A stretch of 64,000 nt of DNA from Microbacterium hydrocarbonoxydans (GCF_000956475.1 NZ_JYJB01000010.1:930001-994000), one strand, 5' to 3'. Positions 55,206-64,000 are shown, counted from the first letter of the stretch. Numbers and translations: made by a program. Notes: a model not told the origin generated them from the sequence alone.

Positions 55206-55937
55206 TCACGAGGCATCGCCGTTATAGCGATCGAGCACTTCGGCGATCGACGCATCAAGGACGAGGCTGCCTTTGTCGAGGTAGAGACCTCGCGTGCAGA
55301 AACGGCGCAGGTCGCGCTCGTTATGGCTTACGAAGAACAGAGTCCGTCCTTCCGACAGCAACTCGTCGATGCGCTTGTAGCACTTCTCCCGGAACGCCTT
55401 GTCTCCTACCGCCAGCACCTCGTCGACGAGGAGGATCGGCTCGTCCAGCTGCGACACGACCGAGAACGCCAGCCTGACCTTCATGCCGTTGGAGAGATGC
55501 TTGTAAGGCGTGTCCTCGAAGTCTGCGAGCTCGGCGAAGGAGATGATGTCGTCATAGCGACGGCTGATCTCCGCTCGGGACATGCCGTGCAGGCCGGCAG
55601 TCAAGCGCACGTTCTCTCGCACGCTCAGGTCGCCGACGAAACCCCCGGTGATCTCGATCAGCGGGGCCACTCCGCCGTTGACGGTGACCGTGCCCTCGTC
55701 CGCCAGCAGAACGCCCGCGACCAGGCGGAGCAGCGTCGACTTGCCCTGCCCATTGCGCCCGACCACACCGATCGACTCCCCTTGCTGTACGGAGAACGAG
55801 ACGCCGCGCAACGCCCAGAACTCACCGGGACGCGATCGACGTTCCGAGCCTGCGAACAGATCCTTGAAGCTCCGGCGGCCACGGCGATTGCGGCGGAACC
55901 TCACACCGAGATCTTGGACTTCGATTGCTGTATTCAT
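55206..55937 (-). CDS. wzt: Polysaccharide-export ABC transporter ATPase (Wzt)
   Basis: 243 residues. Walker A 'GRNGQGKSTLL', Q-loop 'EITGGFVGDLSVRENV', signature 'LSNGMKVRLAFSV' (the LSxGM variant of Wzt/TagH ATPases), Walker B 'PILLVDEVLAVGD', H-loop 'FVSHN'. No carbohydrate-binding C-terminal domain, as in mycobacterial Rv3781. With the Wzm permease two genes away it would export lipid-linked galactan. ATG overlaps the Nudix stop by four bases. Last gene of the minus-strand operon. Confidence 0.93.
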   Translation of the reverse strand: MNTAIEVQDLGVRFRRNRRGRRSFKDLFAGSERRSRPGEFWALRGVSFSVQQGESIGVVGRNGQGKSTLLRLVAGVLLADEGTVTVNGGVAPLIEITGGFVGDLSVRENVRLTAGLHGMSRAEISRRYDDIISFAELADFEDTPYKHLSNGMKVRLAFSVVSQLDEPILLVDEVLAVGDKAFREKCYKRIDELLSEGRTLFFVSHNERDLRRFCTRGLYLDKGSLVLDASIAEVLDRYNGDAS

Positions 55938-56473
55938 CCTCGCGGCTCCTTCATGCCATGGAAGCTGAGGGCGGTGAGCGAGTGGGCATCTCGCAGGACG
56001 CCGTCGACGACCAGCTGGCGCAACTCATCAGGTGTGGCCCAGCGCTCGCCGAGGATCTCGCCGTCAACCCGGCCGCGGGGCGCGGACCGGTCTACCGTGC
56101 ACTCGACGACGGAGACGGGCTGGGGAAAGACCGATGAGTCGATCAGATAGCTCCCGAGCACGACAGCACCCTCGCCACGCAGGCCTGTCTCCTCCGCTAG
56201 TTCCCGTAGTGCGGTCTGCACGGGCGACTCCCCCGGCTCGCCAGCCCCTCGGAGCAGCTCCCACATCACCTCTCCGGCGGCCGGTCGATGACTCCGCACC
56301 AGCAGAAGGTCGGCGCCGTCGAACGCCAACACGACCGCGCCCGGCCAGCCGTCGGAGAGCACCAGTCGGTGATGTCGATAGACGCGCCCATCGGGTGTGG
56401 CCAGCTGGGCCCCCTCGAGACGCAATCGCTGCCCCTCGGGAGACTCGTAGAGGGTCTGGAACGCTTCGCTCAT
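55934..56473 (-). CDS. Nudix hydrolase
   Basis: 179 residues. An intact Nudix box GxxxxxExxxxxxxREUxEExG reads 'GAGEPGESPVQTALRELAEETG' and is preceded by 'PAAGEVMWELLRGAG', the ADP-ribose/UDP-sugar pyrophosphatase-like form. It hydrolyses a nucleoside diphosphate linked to another group; a nucleotide-sugar or ADP-ribose is likely. The ATG overlaps the stop of the upstream unknown gene (ATGA) and its stop overlaps wzt, so it is translated in step with the exporter. Possible roles: limiting UDP-galactose pools or removing damaged nucleotide sugars. Substrate not readable. Confidence 0.9.
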   Translation of the reverse strand: MSEAFQTLYESPEGQRLRLEGAQLATPDGRVYRHHRLVLSDGWPGAVVLAFDGADLLLVRSHRPAAGEVMWELLRGAGEPGESPVQTALRELAEETGLRGEGAVVLGSYLIDSSVFPQPVSVVECTVDRSAPRGRVDGEILGERWATPDELRQLVVDGVLRDAHSLTALSFHGMKEPRG

Positions 56474-57573
56474 GTGCCGATTCCCCGATGAAGCACGAGT
56501 CGCGTTCGCGGGTCGCGTTCTTTGAGACGCCAGAGCGCGGCGAGGGAGTCGTACGGCACCGTCGTCGCGATGGCTCCGACGAAAGCCAGCCACGTCAAGG
56601 GACTGTCGATCGAATCGATCCGCAGGCCAGGAGCCGCGAGCGCGAGCGCGACGACAGCGATGGCGAGCTTGCCGTAGGAAGACCAGAGGACAGCCGGACG
56701 GGTGCTCCCCGTCGCAACCTGACTGGCTGTGAAGGCCAGGTTCCGCATCCGCCGCCAGTCCGGTCTTCGTCGCAGTGCATCTCGTTGAGCATGGGACGCG
56801 TCCCACGCGACCGCGATCGTCGCCGGAGTGGAGTTCCGAGCCCACTCGAGCAGGCCGCTCGAGAGCGGAAGCTCGACGTCCTCACTGCCGATGGCCAGAT
56901 TCACACGGCTGTCGGCTTCGAAGCCGATCCAGTCAGCACCCGCGTTCTCGGCGATCATCCGCAGATATGCGTCATTCCACCAGCGCCGTACCTCTTCCAC
57001 GGCGCTTGTGGAGAGAGGAAGGGAATCGAGGATGCGCCAGGCCTCACTCCGATGACGGACGCCGCCCAGGCCGCAGTCTTTGATCGTCTCCAGGTCCTGT
57101 ACGGACCTGACAGGCGCGGGCCCGATGCGAAGGGGCGCCGATTCCGCACCCTGCTGCTCATATCGGATGATGCCGGATTCCACGAAGCGCAGCCATTCAT
57201 CCCAAGAACGACGCACGTGGCGCGGAACGTCGTCTCCTCCGCCCGCGCCAGGGAACGACCACACGAACTCCTCGTTCTCCACACGCTTCTCGAGCCCCTC
57301 ACGCAGACTCGGGTACGGTCCCGTGATCGTCAGAGGGTATCGAGCCTGACCTGTGCCGAGTTCGCTCAGCACACCCTCTGGACCGAGGGCGATGAAGTAT
57401 GCGCCGTCGAGAAGCATCGCGTCGGTGACGAGCACCGTGCTGGAGACGAGCATTCCCACCCGGAGCATCCCCGTGAGTTCGACGATCGCCTGCCGAGTGC
57501 CGCTCTCCGCGAACCTCCTCGCCTGAGCAGGAGAGTCGAGTTCTGCGATCAGCACGCGATTCGCGACCCGCAT
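56470..57573 (-). CDS. Unrecognised protein with two C-terminal membrane helices, between Wzm and Nudix
   Basis: 367 residues; I do not recognise a family. N-terminal 290 residues are soluble: 'RFAESGTRQAIVELTGMLRVGMLVSSTVLVTDAMLLDGAYFIALGP' early on and 'VEEVRRWWNDAYLRMIAENAGADWIGFE' mid-protein. Near the C-terminus 'LAIAVVALALAAPGLRI' and 'TWLAFVGAIATTVPY' are two membrane segments, followed by a basic tail. No signal peptide, no sugar-transferase or nucleotide-binding motif. ATG 57573 has AAGGAG five bases upstream and overlaps the wzm stop (TGATG); its stop overlaps the Nudix start (ATGA). Tight coupling suggests a helper of galactan export or a sensor of the substrate. Confidence 0.82.
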   Translation of the reverse strand: MRVANRVLIAELDSPAQARRFAESGTRQAIVELTGMLRVGMLVSSTVLVTDAMLLDGAYFIALGPEGVLSELGTGQARYPLTITGPYPSLREGLEKRVENEEFVWSFPGAGGGDDVPRHVRRSWDEWLRFVESGIIRYEQQGAESAPLRIGPAPVRSVQDLETIKDCGLGGVRHRSEAWRILDSLPLSTSAVEEVRRWWNDAYLRMIAENAGADWIGFEADSRVNLAIGSEDVELPLSSGLLEWARNSTPATIAVAWDASHAQRDALRRRPDWRRMRNLAFTASQVATGSTRPAVLWSSYGKLAIAVVALALAAPGLRIDSIDSPLTWLAFVGAIATTVPYDSLAALWRLKERDPRTRLVLHRGIGT

Positions 57574-58391
57574 CAGAGCTCCTTGAGCACGGGACGCTCG
57601 AGGCGGCGGAACACCCAGGCGCCCAGCGCGAGGACGAACAAACTCATCAGGACGCTGGTCGTGAGCGCGAAAGGATTCCATTGCTCGGGGAAGAACGGCA
57701 TGCGGTAGAGCATGAAGATGCCCGCGAGCGGGTTGAACGCCCCGAGCGTCTGCGCGATACCGGGGAGGTCGGTGACGTTGTAGATGATCGGCGTCGCGTA
57801 GAACATCGCACGCAGGATCAGTGCCGTGGTGCGCTCCAGGTCGACGTACATGACGCACAGCGGTGCGATGAGCAGACCGAGGCCGACGAGCAGGACGGTC
57901 TGAAGGAGGATCGCCACCGGCATCCACAGCAGGCCCCAGCCGACGTGGACGACCTGGTCGGGGTTCTTCTCGATCACGAGGTTCACGGCGACGAAGATGA
58001 CGAGAACGGGCAGCGAGAAGAGATACTCCACACCCTTGCTCAGCACGATGCGGTTCACCCAGATCGACCGCGGAATCGAGGTCGATCTGACCAGACGCGC
58101 GTCCTTCTTGAATGCCCTCGTGAAATCTCCCACCGCCGCGTTGAACCACACCCAGGGCAGGAGCGCGCTGATGAGGAACACAATGTACGGCTCCTCGCCG
58201 ACGTCGCGGTGGAACACCTGAGTGAACACGAACCAGTAGATCGCGCTCATCACCAGCGGGTCGAGCACCGACCACAGGTAGCCGAGCACGCTCGTCGAGT
58301 AGCGGACCTTCAGGTCCCGGGCAGAAAGAAGCCACAGAGAATGCAGGTATCTCCGGGGCGTCCCCGGGGCCCCGACAGCAGTGTGACTCAC
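57573..58391 (-). CDS. wzm: Polysaccharide-export ABC transporter permease (Wzm)
   Basis: 272 residues, six helices ('SLWLLSARDLKVRYSTSVLGYLWSVLDPLVMSAIYWFVF', 'FLISALLPWVWFNAAVGD', 'LFSLPVLVIFVAVNL', 'LLQTVLLVGLGLLIAPL', 'AMFYATPIIYNVTDLP', 'LTTSVLMSLFVLALGAWVF'). 'DLKVRYSTSVLGYLWSVLDPL' is the ABC-2 polysaccharide export signature and 'YVDLERTTALILRAMFYATPIIY' the second. Partner of Wzt. I start at GTG 58391 because TAGACT lies seven bases upstream and contains the glf stop codon. Confidence 0.93.
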   Translation of the reverse strand: MSHTAVGAPGTPRRYLHSLWLLSARDLKVRYSTSVLGYLWSVLDPLVMSAIYWFVFTQVFHRDVGEEPYIVFLISALLPWVWFNAAVGDFTRAFKKDARLVRSTSIPRSIWVNRIVLSKGVEYLFSLPVLVIFVAVNLVIEKNPDQVVHVGWGLLWMPVAILLQTVLLVGLGLLIAPLCVMYVDLERTTALILRAMFYATPIIYNVTDLPGIAQTLGAFNPLAGIFMLYRMPFFPEQWNPFALTTSVLMSLFVLALGAWVFRRLERPVLKEL

Positions 58392-58401
58392 AGAGTCGAG
58401 T

Positions 58402-59592
<1,191 letters not shown>

Positions 59593-59669
59593 TCAGAGCG
59601 GCGCCAAGTCTACCGGACGGACATGAGGCGTCCGCCGGGCGCCTCCCAGCTGCTCTACGACGCAACTGA

Positions 59670-59675
59670 TAAACT
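59670..59675 (+). promoter_or_regulatory. Possible -10 box of the GtrB-like operon
   Basis: TAAACT in GATAAACT, about 56 bases before ATG 59732. A leader with GAAAGG before the start would follow. The 193-base divergent spacer to glf holds no other gene. Confidence 0.4.
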
Positions 59676-59731
59676 GGCCGCACTGTGTCTCCCCCGGTTC
59701 GATGGCGGAGGCAGCCCCACGAAAGGCTCAA

Positions 59732-60724
59732 ATGACTCACGCGTCTCCTCTGCTGAGTCTCGTCATTCCTGCGTACAACGAAGTCGATTCGGCTGTGGAG
59801 ATCGCGGAGTTCTACCGAGACATCCTCGCCGCTCACCCCGATGTCGACTTCGAGCTGATCGTCGTAGATGACGGATCGACCGATGGGACCCGCGAAGCGC
59901 TCCTGCAGACCCTCCAAGGTGTAGGAGCCGCCCGCATCGTGAGCCTGTCACGCAACTTCGGCTCGCATGCCGGACTGAGCGCCGGCTTTGCACATGCGAA
60001 GGGGGACGCGGCTCTCACGCTGAGCGCGGACCGCCAGGAGCCTCTCGAGGCGATCGGCGACTTCATCGCCGAATGGCGGGACGGGGCCGATATCGTCTGG
60101 GGGCTGCGGGCGGTGCGCGCAGTGAAGAAAGGCGTCGGCGAGTCCTTCGCCAAGGGCTTCTCCCGGATATACGGCGCCAACTCCGACGTGCCGAACTACC
60201 CGCAGGAAGGGCCGTCGCAGATCCTCGTCTCGCGTCCGGTCCTCGACGCGCTCAACGCGATGCCGGAACTCAACCGCAATGTGCTCGCAATGGCTGCCTG
60301 GGTGGGATTCGACCAGCGGAAGATCTTCTTCGAGCAGCTCCCGCGACCTCACGGCGTCAGCAAGTGGACGACCAAGCGAAAGATGAAGCTCGTCGTCGAC
60401 TCGTTCGTCGAGTTCTCGCACGCTCCCGTCGAATGGGTCGCCTGGGGAGGGCTGATCCTCGGTGCGATCGGTGCGCTCAGTCTGATCCTCGCCCTCGTTC
60501 TGGCGTTCTTCCAGCCTCTCGGCGCAGCTGTCGCGCTTCTCAGCGGTCTGGTCCTGGCCGTCGGCGGCATGATTCTGGTCGGCATCGGAGTGCTCGGAGA
60601 GTATGTCTGGCGCGCCGGCGACGACGCCCGCCGCCGGCCGGTCTTCATCGTCCGATCGGTCAGTGACGTGCCTCCTCCCGTCCCCTCTTCGTCATCGCCA
60701 TCGTCTCAGTCAGGAGAAGCATGA
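59732..60724 (+). CDS. GtrB/dolichyl-phosphate-mannose-synthase-like GT2 membrane glycosyltransferase
   Basis: 330 residues. GT-A fold: 'SLVIPAYNEVDSAVEI', 'LIVVDDGSTDGTREALLQTL', 'IVSLSRNFGSHAGLSAGFAHAKGD', acidic site 'LSADRQEPLEAI' (standard family members have D-A-D-L-Q-D-P-P-E), 'RVLAMAAW'-like middle helices and 'HGVSKWTTKRKMKLVVDSFVEFSH'. Two C-terminal helices (about 235-260 and 270-295) as in GtrB/ArnC. Predicted to load a sugar onto polyprenyl phosphate for export of decorations. Followed with a four-base overlap by a sugar aminotransferase, which hints that the donor sugar is an aminosugar. Confidence 0.88.
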   Translation: MTHASPLLSLVIPAYNEVDSAVEIAEFYRDILAAHPDVDFELIVVDDGSTDGTREALLQTLQGVGAARIVSLSRNFGSHAGLSAGFAHAKGDAALTLSADRQEPLEAIGDFIAEWRDGADIVWGLRAVRAVKKGVGESFAKGFSRIYGANSDVPNYPQEGPSQILVSRPVLDALNAMPELNRNVLAMAAWVGFDQRKIFFEQLPRPHGVSKWTTKRKMKLVVDSFVEFSHAPVEWVAWGGLILGAIGALSLILALVLAFFQPLGAAVALLSGLVLAVGGMILVGIGVLGEYVWRAGDDARRRPVFIVRSVSDVPPPVPSSSSPSSQSGEA

Positions 60725-61860
60725 ATCACTCCGTCGCCCTCGGCGCACCCACAGTCGGCCAGGAAGAGCTCGACGCCGTCAGAGAGGTCTTCGATTCCGG
60801 CTGGCTCTCCGGAGCCGGCCCCTCGTGCCTCGCGTTCGAGAAGGAGTTCGCTGCCGTGGCCGGCGTTGACAACGTGCTGTCGACGAGCAACTGCGGCTCC
60901 GCGCTCCATCTCGCCCAGCTCGCTCTGGGCGTTCGGCCCGGCGACGAGGTCATCGTCGGCGACTACACCTTCCCTGCGACCGGGCACTCGGTGATGTGGG
61001 CCGGTGCCAAGCCTGTGTTCGTCGACGTGCGACCCGACATCTGGTCCATCGACCCGGAACAGATCGAGGCGGCGATCACCCCTCGCACCGTCGGCATCAT
61101 CGCCGTCGACCCCTTCGGTCAGCCGGCCGACTACGACGAGATCAACGCCATCGCACGCAAGCACGGCCTCTGGGTCATCGAGGACGCGGCCTGCGCGACG
61201 GGCGCGACCTACAAGGGACGCAACGTCGGCTCGCTTGCGGACATGACGGCGTACAGCTTCCATGGGCGAAAGGGCATCACCTCTGGGGAGGGCGGAGCAC
61301 TCGCCAGCGCCCGGGCGGAACTGATCGATCATGCGCGCAAGCTCCACACGTACGGCATCGCGCCTGCGATCACGCGTGAGGGCGCGGCCGATCTGCCCAT
61401 CCCGTCGTTCGACGAGCTCGGATACAACTACCGCATGTCCGACGTCCAGGCGGCGATCATGCGCGTCCAGGTTCGCCGTCTCCCCGATCTCCTCCTGGCT
61501 CGCCAGCGCGCCGCGGACGGCTATCTCGCTCAGCTCGGCGATCTCGAGCAGATCACGTTGCCGACGGCGCTCGACGACCGCACGCACCCCTGGCAGTCCT
61601 ACGTCATCACTGTGGCTCCCGAACTCGACCGTGGGGCGGTCGCGATGGCTCTGCGCGCCGCCGGCGTCGGATGTAACTTCGGCACGTACGCGAGCCACCT
61701 CCAGCCGCTCTACGGAGATCAGGCTGCGCTGCCTGTGTCTGCAGAAATCTTCTCGCGCCACATCGCCATCCCGATGCACGCGAACCTGACCGAAGCCGAC
61801 GTCGCCTACGTCTCCGAGACTCTGCGCAGCATCGTCTCCGACTCCGCCGTCCGCCGCTGA
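60721..61860 (+). CDS. DegT/DnrJ/EryC1/StrS-family sugar aminotransferase
   Basis: 379-residue PLP enzyme acting on nucleotide-linked keto-sugars. 'LGAPTVGQEELDAVREVFDSGWLSGAGPSCLAFEKEFA' at the start, 'NCGSALHLAQLALGVRPGDEVI', 'IIAVDPFGQPADYDEI', 'IEDAACATGATYKG' and the Schiff-base Lys in 'YSFHGRKGITSGEGGAL'. 'LGYNYRMSDVQAAIMRVQ' is the family closing motif. Likely makes a 3- or 4-amino sugar from a UDP- or dTDP-ketosugar with glutamate. Overlaps the GtrB-like gene; the epimerase follows 29 bases later. Confidence 0.93.
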   Translation: MNHSVALGAPTVGQEELDAVREVFDSGWLSGAGPSCLAFEKEFAAVAGVDNVLSTSNCGSALHLAQLALGVRPGDEVIVGDYTFPATGHSVMWAGAKPVFVDVRPDIWSIDPEQIEAAITPRTVGIIAVDPFGQPADYDEINAIARKHGLWVIEDAACATGATYKGRNVGSLADMTAYSFHGRKGITSGEGGALASARAELIDHARKLHTYGIAPAITREGAADLPIPSFDELGYNYRMSDVQAAIMRVQVRRLPDLLLARQRAADGYLAQLGDLEQITLPTALDDRTHPWQSYVITVAPELDRGAVAMALRAAGVGCNFGTYASHLQPLYGDQAALPVSAEIFSRHIAIPMHANLTEADVAYVSETLRSIVSDSAVRR

Positions 61861-61889
61861 CCGACCACCGAAACAACAAGGAAGATCCA

Positions 61890-62837
61890 ATGAGCGATTC
61901 ACGTACCGTCTTCGTCGCCGGCGGCGCAGGCTTCATCGGCCTGCACGTCGTCAACCAGCTGCTCGAGCGCGACTGGAAGGTCCGCATCTTCGACAACATG
62001 TGGCGCGGCGACCGCGACAAGGCGAACGAACTCGCCAAGACCGGCAACGTCGAGGTCATCGACCAGGACATCCGCTCCGGTGCGGCGGTCGCCGCCGCGA
62101 TGAAGGGCGCGTCCCACGTCATCCACCTGGCAGCGGACTCGATCAACAAGAGCGTCGCCGATCCGTACAGCTCGATCGACGTCAACGTCGTGGGCTCCCA
62201 CAACGTCTTCGCAACCGCTGCGGACCAGGGCATCCAGCGCGTCGTCTACGCGTCCAGCGCGTCTGTCTACGGCGACCCTGAGAAGCTCCCCATGCACGAG
62301 GACGACAAGCTCAACCCCCTGACCCCCTACTGCATCACCAAGCGCACAGGCGAGGATCTGCTTCGCTATTACGAGCGCAGGGCCGGCCTGTCCTGGATCG
62401 CGCTGCGCTTCTTCAACGTCTACGGCCCTGGCCAGAAGACGACGGCCTACTACACGAGCGTCATCAACCACTTCGTCAACCGCCTGCGCAACGGCGAGGC
62501 TCCGGTCATCGACGGCGCCGGCGAGCAGTCGATGGACTTCATCCACGTCAAGGACATCGCCCGTGCCGTCGTCCTCGCCACGGAATCCGAGAAGGCGAAC
62601 GCCGCGATCAACGTCGGTACCGGAATCGACACGAGCGTCGCTCAGCTCGCGCGCATCCTGATCGACGCGATCGGCGCCGATGTCGAGCCTCAGTTCAACC
62701 CGCGCGAGGTGCTCGTGAGCCGCCGCGCCGCAGACACCACCCGAGCCAAGGAGATGCTGGGCTTCGAGTACTCGATCCCCGTGGGCGAGGGCATGACCGA
62801 CCTCATCCGCTTCGAGGCCGCACAGGACAAGAAGTAG
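61890..62837 (+). CDS. NAD-dependent epimerase/dehydratase of nucleotide sugars
   Basis: 315-residue extended short-chain dehydrogenase. 'VFVAGGAGFIGLHVVNQLL' (NAD), 'HLAADSINKSVADPYSSIDVNVVGS', Ser in 'VVYASSASVYGD', and catalytic Tyr-x3-Lys in 'PYCITKRTGEDLLRYYER'. 'LRFFNVYGPGQ' and 'DFIHVKDIARAV' are typical of UDP-glucose/GlcNAc 4-epimerases and 4,6-dehydratase relatives. AAGGAAG lies just upstream of ATG 61890. Supplies or alters the substrate of the neighbouring aminotransferase; which sugar cannot be told. Confidence 0.92.
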   Translation: MSDSRTVFVAGGAGFIGLHVVNQLLERDWKVRIFDNMWRGDRDKANELAKTGNVEVIDQDIRSGAAVAAAMKGASHVIHLAADSINKSVADPYSSIDVNVVGSHNVFATAADQGIQRVVYASSASVYGDPEKLPMHEDDKLNPLTPYCITKRTGEDLLRYYERRAGLSWIALRFFNVYGPGQKTTAYYTSVINHFVNRLRNGEAPVIDGAGEQSMDFIHVKDIARAVVLATESEKANAAINVGTGIDTSVAQLARILIDAIGADVEPQFNPREVLVSRRAADTTRAKEMLGFEYSIPVGEGMTDLIRFEAAQDKK

Positions 62838-62839
62838 TC

Positions 62840-63280
62840 ATGACCTCCGGACTCCCCGAGAACCCATACAATCCGCATGCGTGGGTGATCGGGGACCCGG
62901 TCATCGGCGAGGGCACCTGGATAGGCGCTTTCACGATCATCGACGGCTCCGGCGGCCTGGTCATCGGTCAGGGCTGCGACGTCTCGTCCGGCGTGCACAT
63001 CTACACGCACTCCTCTGCTCGCCGATGCGTCTCGGGGAGAGCGTTCAACGAGGTGGAGCGAGAGCCCGTGCGCATCGGGGATCGCGTCTTCATCGGCGCG
63101 AACGCCGTGATAAACATGGGCGTGACGATCGGCGATGAGGCGGTGGTCGGAGCGGGAGCCGTCGTGACCCGCGATGTTCCCGCGCGCACTGTCGTGGCCG
63201 GAGTGCCGGCTCGTCCCGTCGCGACGGTCGAGCTGAGCGACGAAGCCTCGCGGCGTCCTGAGTTCCCTGCCATCCGGTGA
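62840..63280 (+). CDS. Left-handed beta-helix sugar O/N-acetyltransferase (WbpD/QdtC-like)
   Basis: 146 residues. Hexapeptide repeats run through most of the protein ('GAFTIIDGSGGLVIGQGCDVSSGVHIY', 'IGDRVFIGANAVINMGVTIGDEAVVGAGAVVTRDVPA', 'VVAGVPARPV'), with the probable catalytic His in 'YTHSSARRCV'. Such small LbH enzymes acetylate the amino group added by an adjacent DegT enzyme using acetyl-CoA. The start at ATG 62840 is two bases after the epimerase stop. A strong terminator follows 10 bases past the stop. Confidence 0.92.
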   Translation: MTSGLPENPYNPHAWVIGDPVIGEGTWIGAFTIIDGSGGLVIGQGCDVSSGVHIYTHSSARRCVSGRAFNEVEREPVRIGDRVFIGANAVINMGVTIGDEAVVGAGAVVTRDVPARTVVAGVPARPVATVELSDEASRRPEFPAIR

Positions 63281-63290
63281 CTCCGTCTGC

Positions 63291-63332
63291 ATGAAGGAGG
63301 CCCCCGCTCATTCGAGCGGGGGCCTCCTTCAT
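63291..63332. terminator. Bidirectional terminator between the acetyltransferase and the Gfo/Idh gene
   Basis: 19-bp perfect stem (ATGAAGGAGGCCCCCGCTC with its complement) and ATTC loop between two convergent genes. Confidence 0.9.
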
Positions 63333-63346
63333 GCTATCCGCGCCCT

Positions 63347-64000
63347 TCAGGACGCGCGTGCCTGCAGTGCACTCTCCACGATCCGATGTGCCGGGAGGAT
63401 AGAGCGGCGCTCGTCATCCGCATCGACAGTACCGTCGACGAGCCCGAGGAACCGCTCGAACTGCGTGGCGAGGGGCTCTCTCCCCGTGATCTCCGGAACC
63501 TCCATCTCGGTCATCTGACGGAAGCCCGCGCCGCCCGGCTTGTCCTCGGACACCGTCGTGTGCCGGTACAGAGTGACGCCGCGACGCAAGAGGTCGATCT
63601 CGACCATGTGATCCAGCGACTGGACCATGAGCGTGCGGACCTTCCGCTGCCCCAGACGCGAGGCTGAAGCCGATGCGAGACCTCCTCCCTCGAATCCGAG
63701 CGATGCCTCGACGATGTCCTCGGCTCCGGGCAGCGAGGCAGGATGGAAGCTCCCGACCTCGACGCCGACGCGCTCGGGCACCTTCGCACCGAAGAGCTGG
63801 CTGATCAGGTCGACGTCATGCACCAGCAGGTCCCATGCGACGCCGGTCTTGATGCGGGGCACGTAAGGGGAGTGACGTTCGGCGCGCACGTACAGCGGCT
63901 CGTCGATCATCGCTCGCGCGGCGATCACCGCAGGGTTGTACCGCTCCAGGAAACCGCACATGATCGGCGTTCCCGCCGCTTCGGAGGCTGCGAGAATCTC
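63347..64000 (-). CDS. Gfo/Idh/MocA-family oxidoreductase (partial, runs off the window end)
   Basis: The C-terminal 217 residues of an NAD(P)-dependent sugar dehydrogenase; the N-terminal Rossmann part lies beyond the window. Seen: 'AASEAAGTPIMCGFLERYNPAV' (start of the beta-alpha-beta to dimer domain link), 'ERHSPYVPRIKTGVAWDLLVHDVDLISQLFG' with the catalytic His of the D-L-x-x-H-D-x-D pattern, and 'TQFERFLGLVDGTVD'. Such enzymes (WbpB/WlbA) oxidise nucleotide sugars before the DegT and LbH steps, so a shared pathway is plausible although the gene is convergent. Confidence 0.9.
   Translation of the reverse strand, partial: EILAASEAAGTPIMCGFLERYNPAVIAARAMIDEPLYVRAERHSPYVPRIKTGVAWDLLVHDVDLISQLFGAKVPERVGVEVGSFHPASLPGAEDIVEASLGFEGGGLASASASRLGQRKVRTLMVQSLDHMVEIDLLRRGVTLYRHTTVSEDKPGGAGFRQMTEMEVPEITGREPLATQFERFLGLVDGTVDADDERRSILPAHRIVESALQARAS

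Overview
The window is high-GC, gene-dense DNA from an actinobacterium, most likely a member of the Microbacteriaceae such as Microbacterium. I infer this from the GC-rich third positions, the frequent GTG starts, two WhiB proteins, MtrAB-LpqB, a SigR/RsrA pair, a mycobacterial-type galactan set (GlfT2, UDP-galactopyranose mutase, Wzm/Wzt) and several DUF families typical of actinobacteria. I saw no rRNA, tRNA, CRISPR array, insertion sequence, prophage or origin. No stretch longer than about 300 bases lacks a gene.

Layout. 1-2.6 kb: peptide-type ABC importer (permease cut by the window edge, plus lipoprotein). 2.7-8.4 kb: Eis-like acetyltransferase, rsrA-sigR, then divergent aroA-rsgA-bcp. 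8.6-11.8 kb: whiB1, pdtaS kinase, Rv3235-family protein and small regulators. 11.9-17.8 kb: SAF/CpaE-like pair, alanine-type aminotransferase, secA. 18.0-23.6 kb: PadR-controlled ABC exporter and a coiled-coil protein. 23.6-29.3 kb: hpf, comF, lpqB-mtrB-mtrA. 29.3-36.8 kb: MoxR/DUF58/DUF4129/DUF4350 locus with SpoIIM-like and RDD membrane proteins. 36.9-41.3 kb: sahH and a MacA/MacB-type efflux system. 41.3-48.2 kb: DUF3499, metallopeptidase-like protein, DUF5719, giant GT2 membrane protein, whiB2, manA. 48.2-60 kb: surface-glycan region with a nucleotidyltransferase, two Wzy/ligase proteins, galactofuranosyltransferases, Wzt-Nudix-unknown-Wzm and glf. 59.7-64 kb: GtrB-like transferase and a nucleotide-aminosugar set (DegT aminotransferase, epimerase, acetyltransferase and a convergent, partial Gfo/Idh dehydrogenase).

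From memory of the M. tuberculosis map, the backbone whiB1-pdtaS-rshA/sigH-aroA-rsgA-Rv3235-secA1-hpf-comF-lpqB-mtrB-mtrA-sahH-manA-DUF3499-metallopeptidase-whiB2 is the Rv3219-Rv3260 neighbourhood. Here it is rearranged and interrupted by three blocks: the PadR exporter, the MoxR locus and the efflux system. The right third is a glycan factory. Glf makes UDP-galactofuranose, GlfT2 and a GlfT1-like enzyme polymerise it, and Wzm/Wzt would export the lipid-linked chain.

About sixteen genes show a TANNNT -10 box 6-9 bases before the start codon, the signature of leaderless transcripts. Other promising observations are a 38-codon upstream reading frame whose stop overlaps the glfT2 start and whose ribosome site is complementary to that start; a Zur-like palindrome in the promoter of the efflux operon; and a Nudix hydrolase plus an unrecognised protein embedded between the two halves of the galactan exporter.
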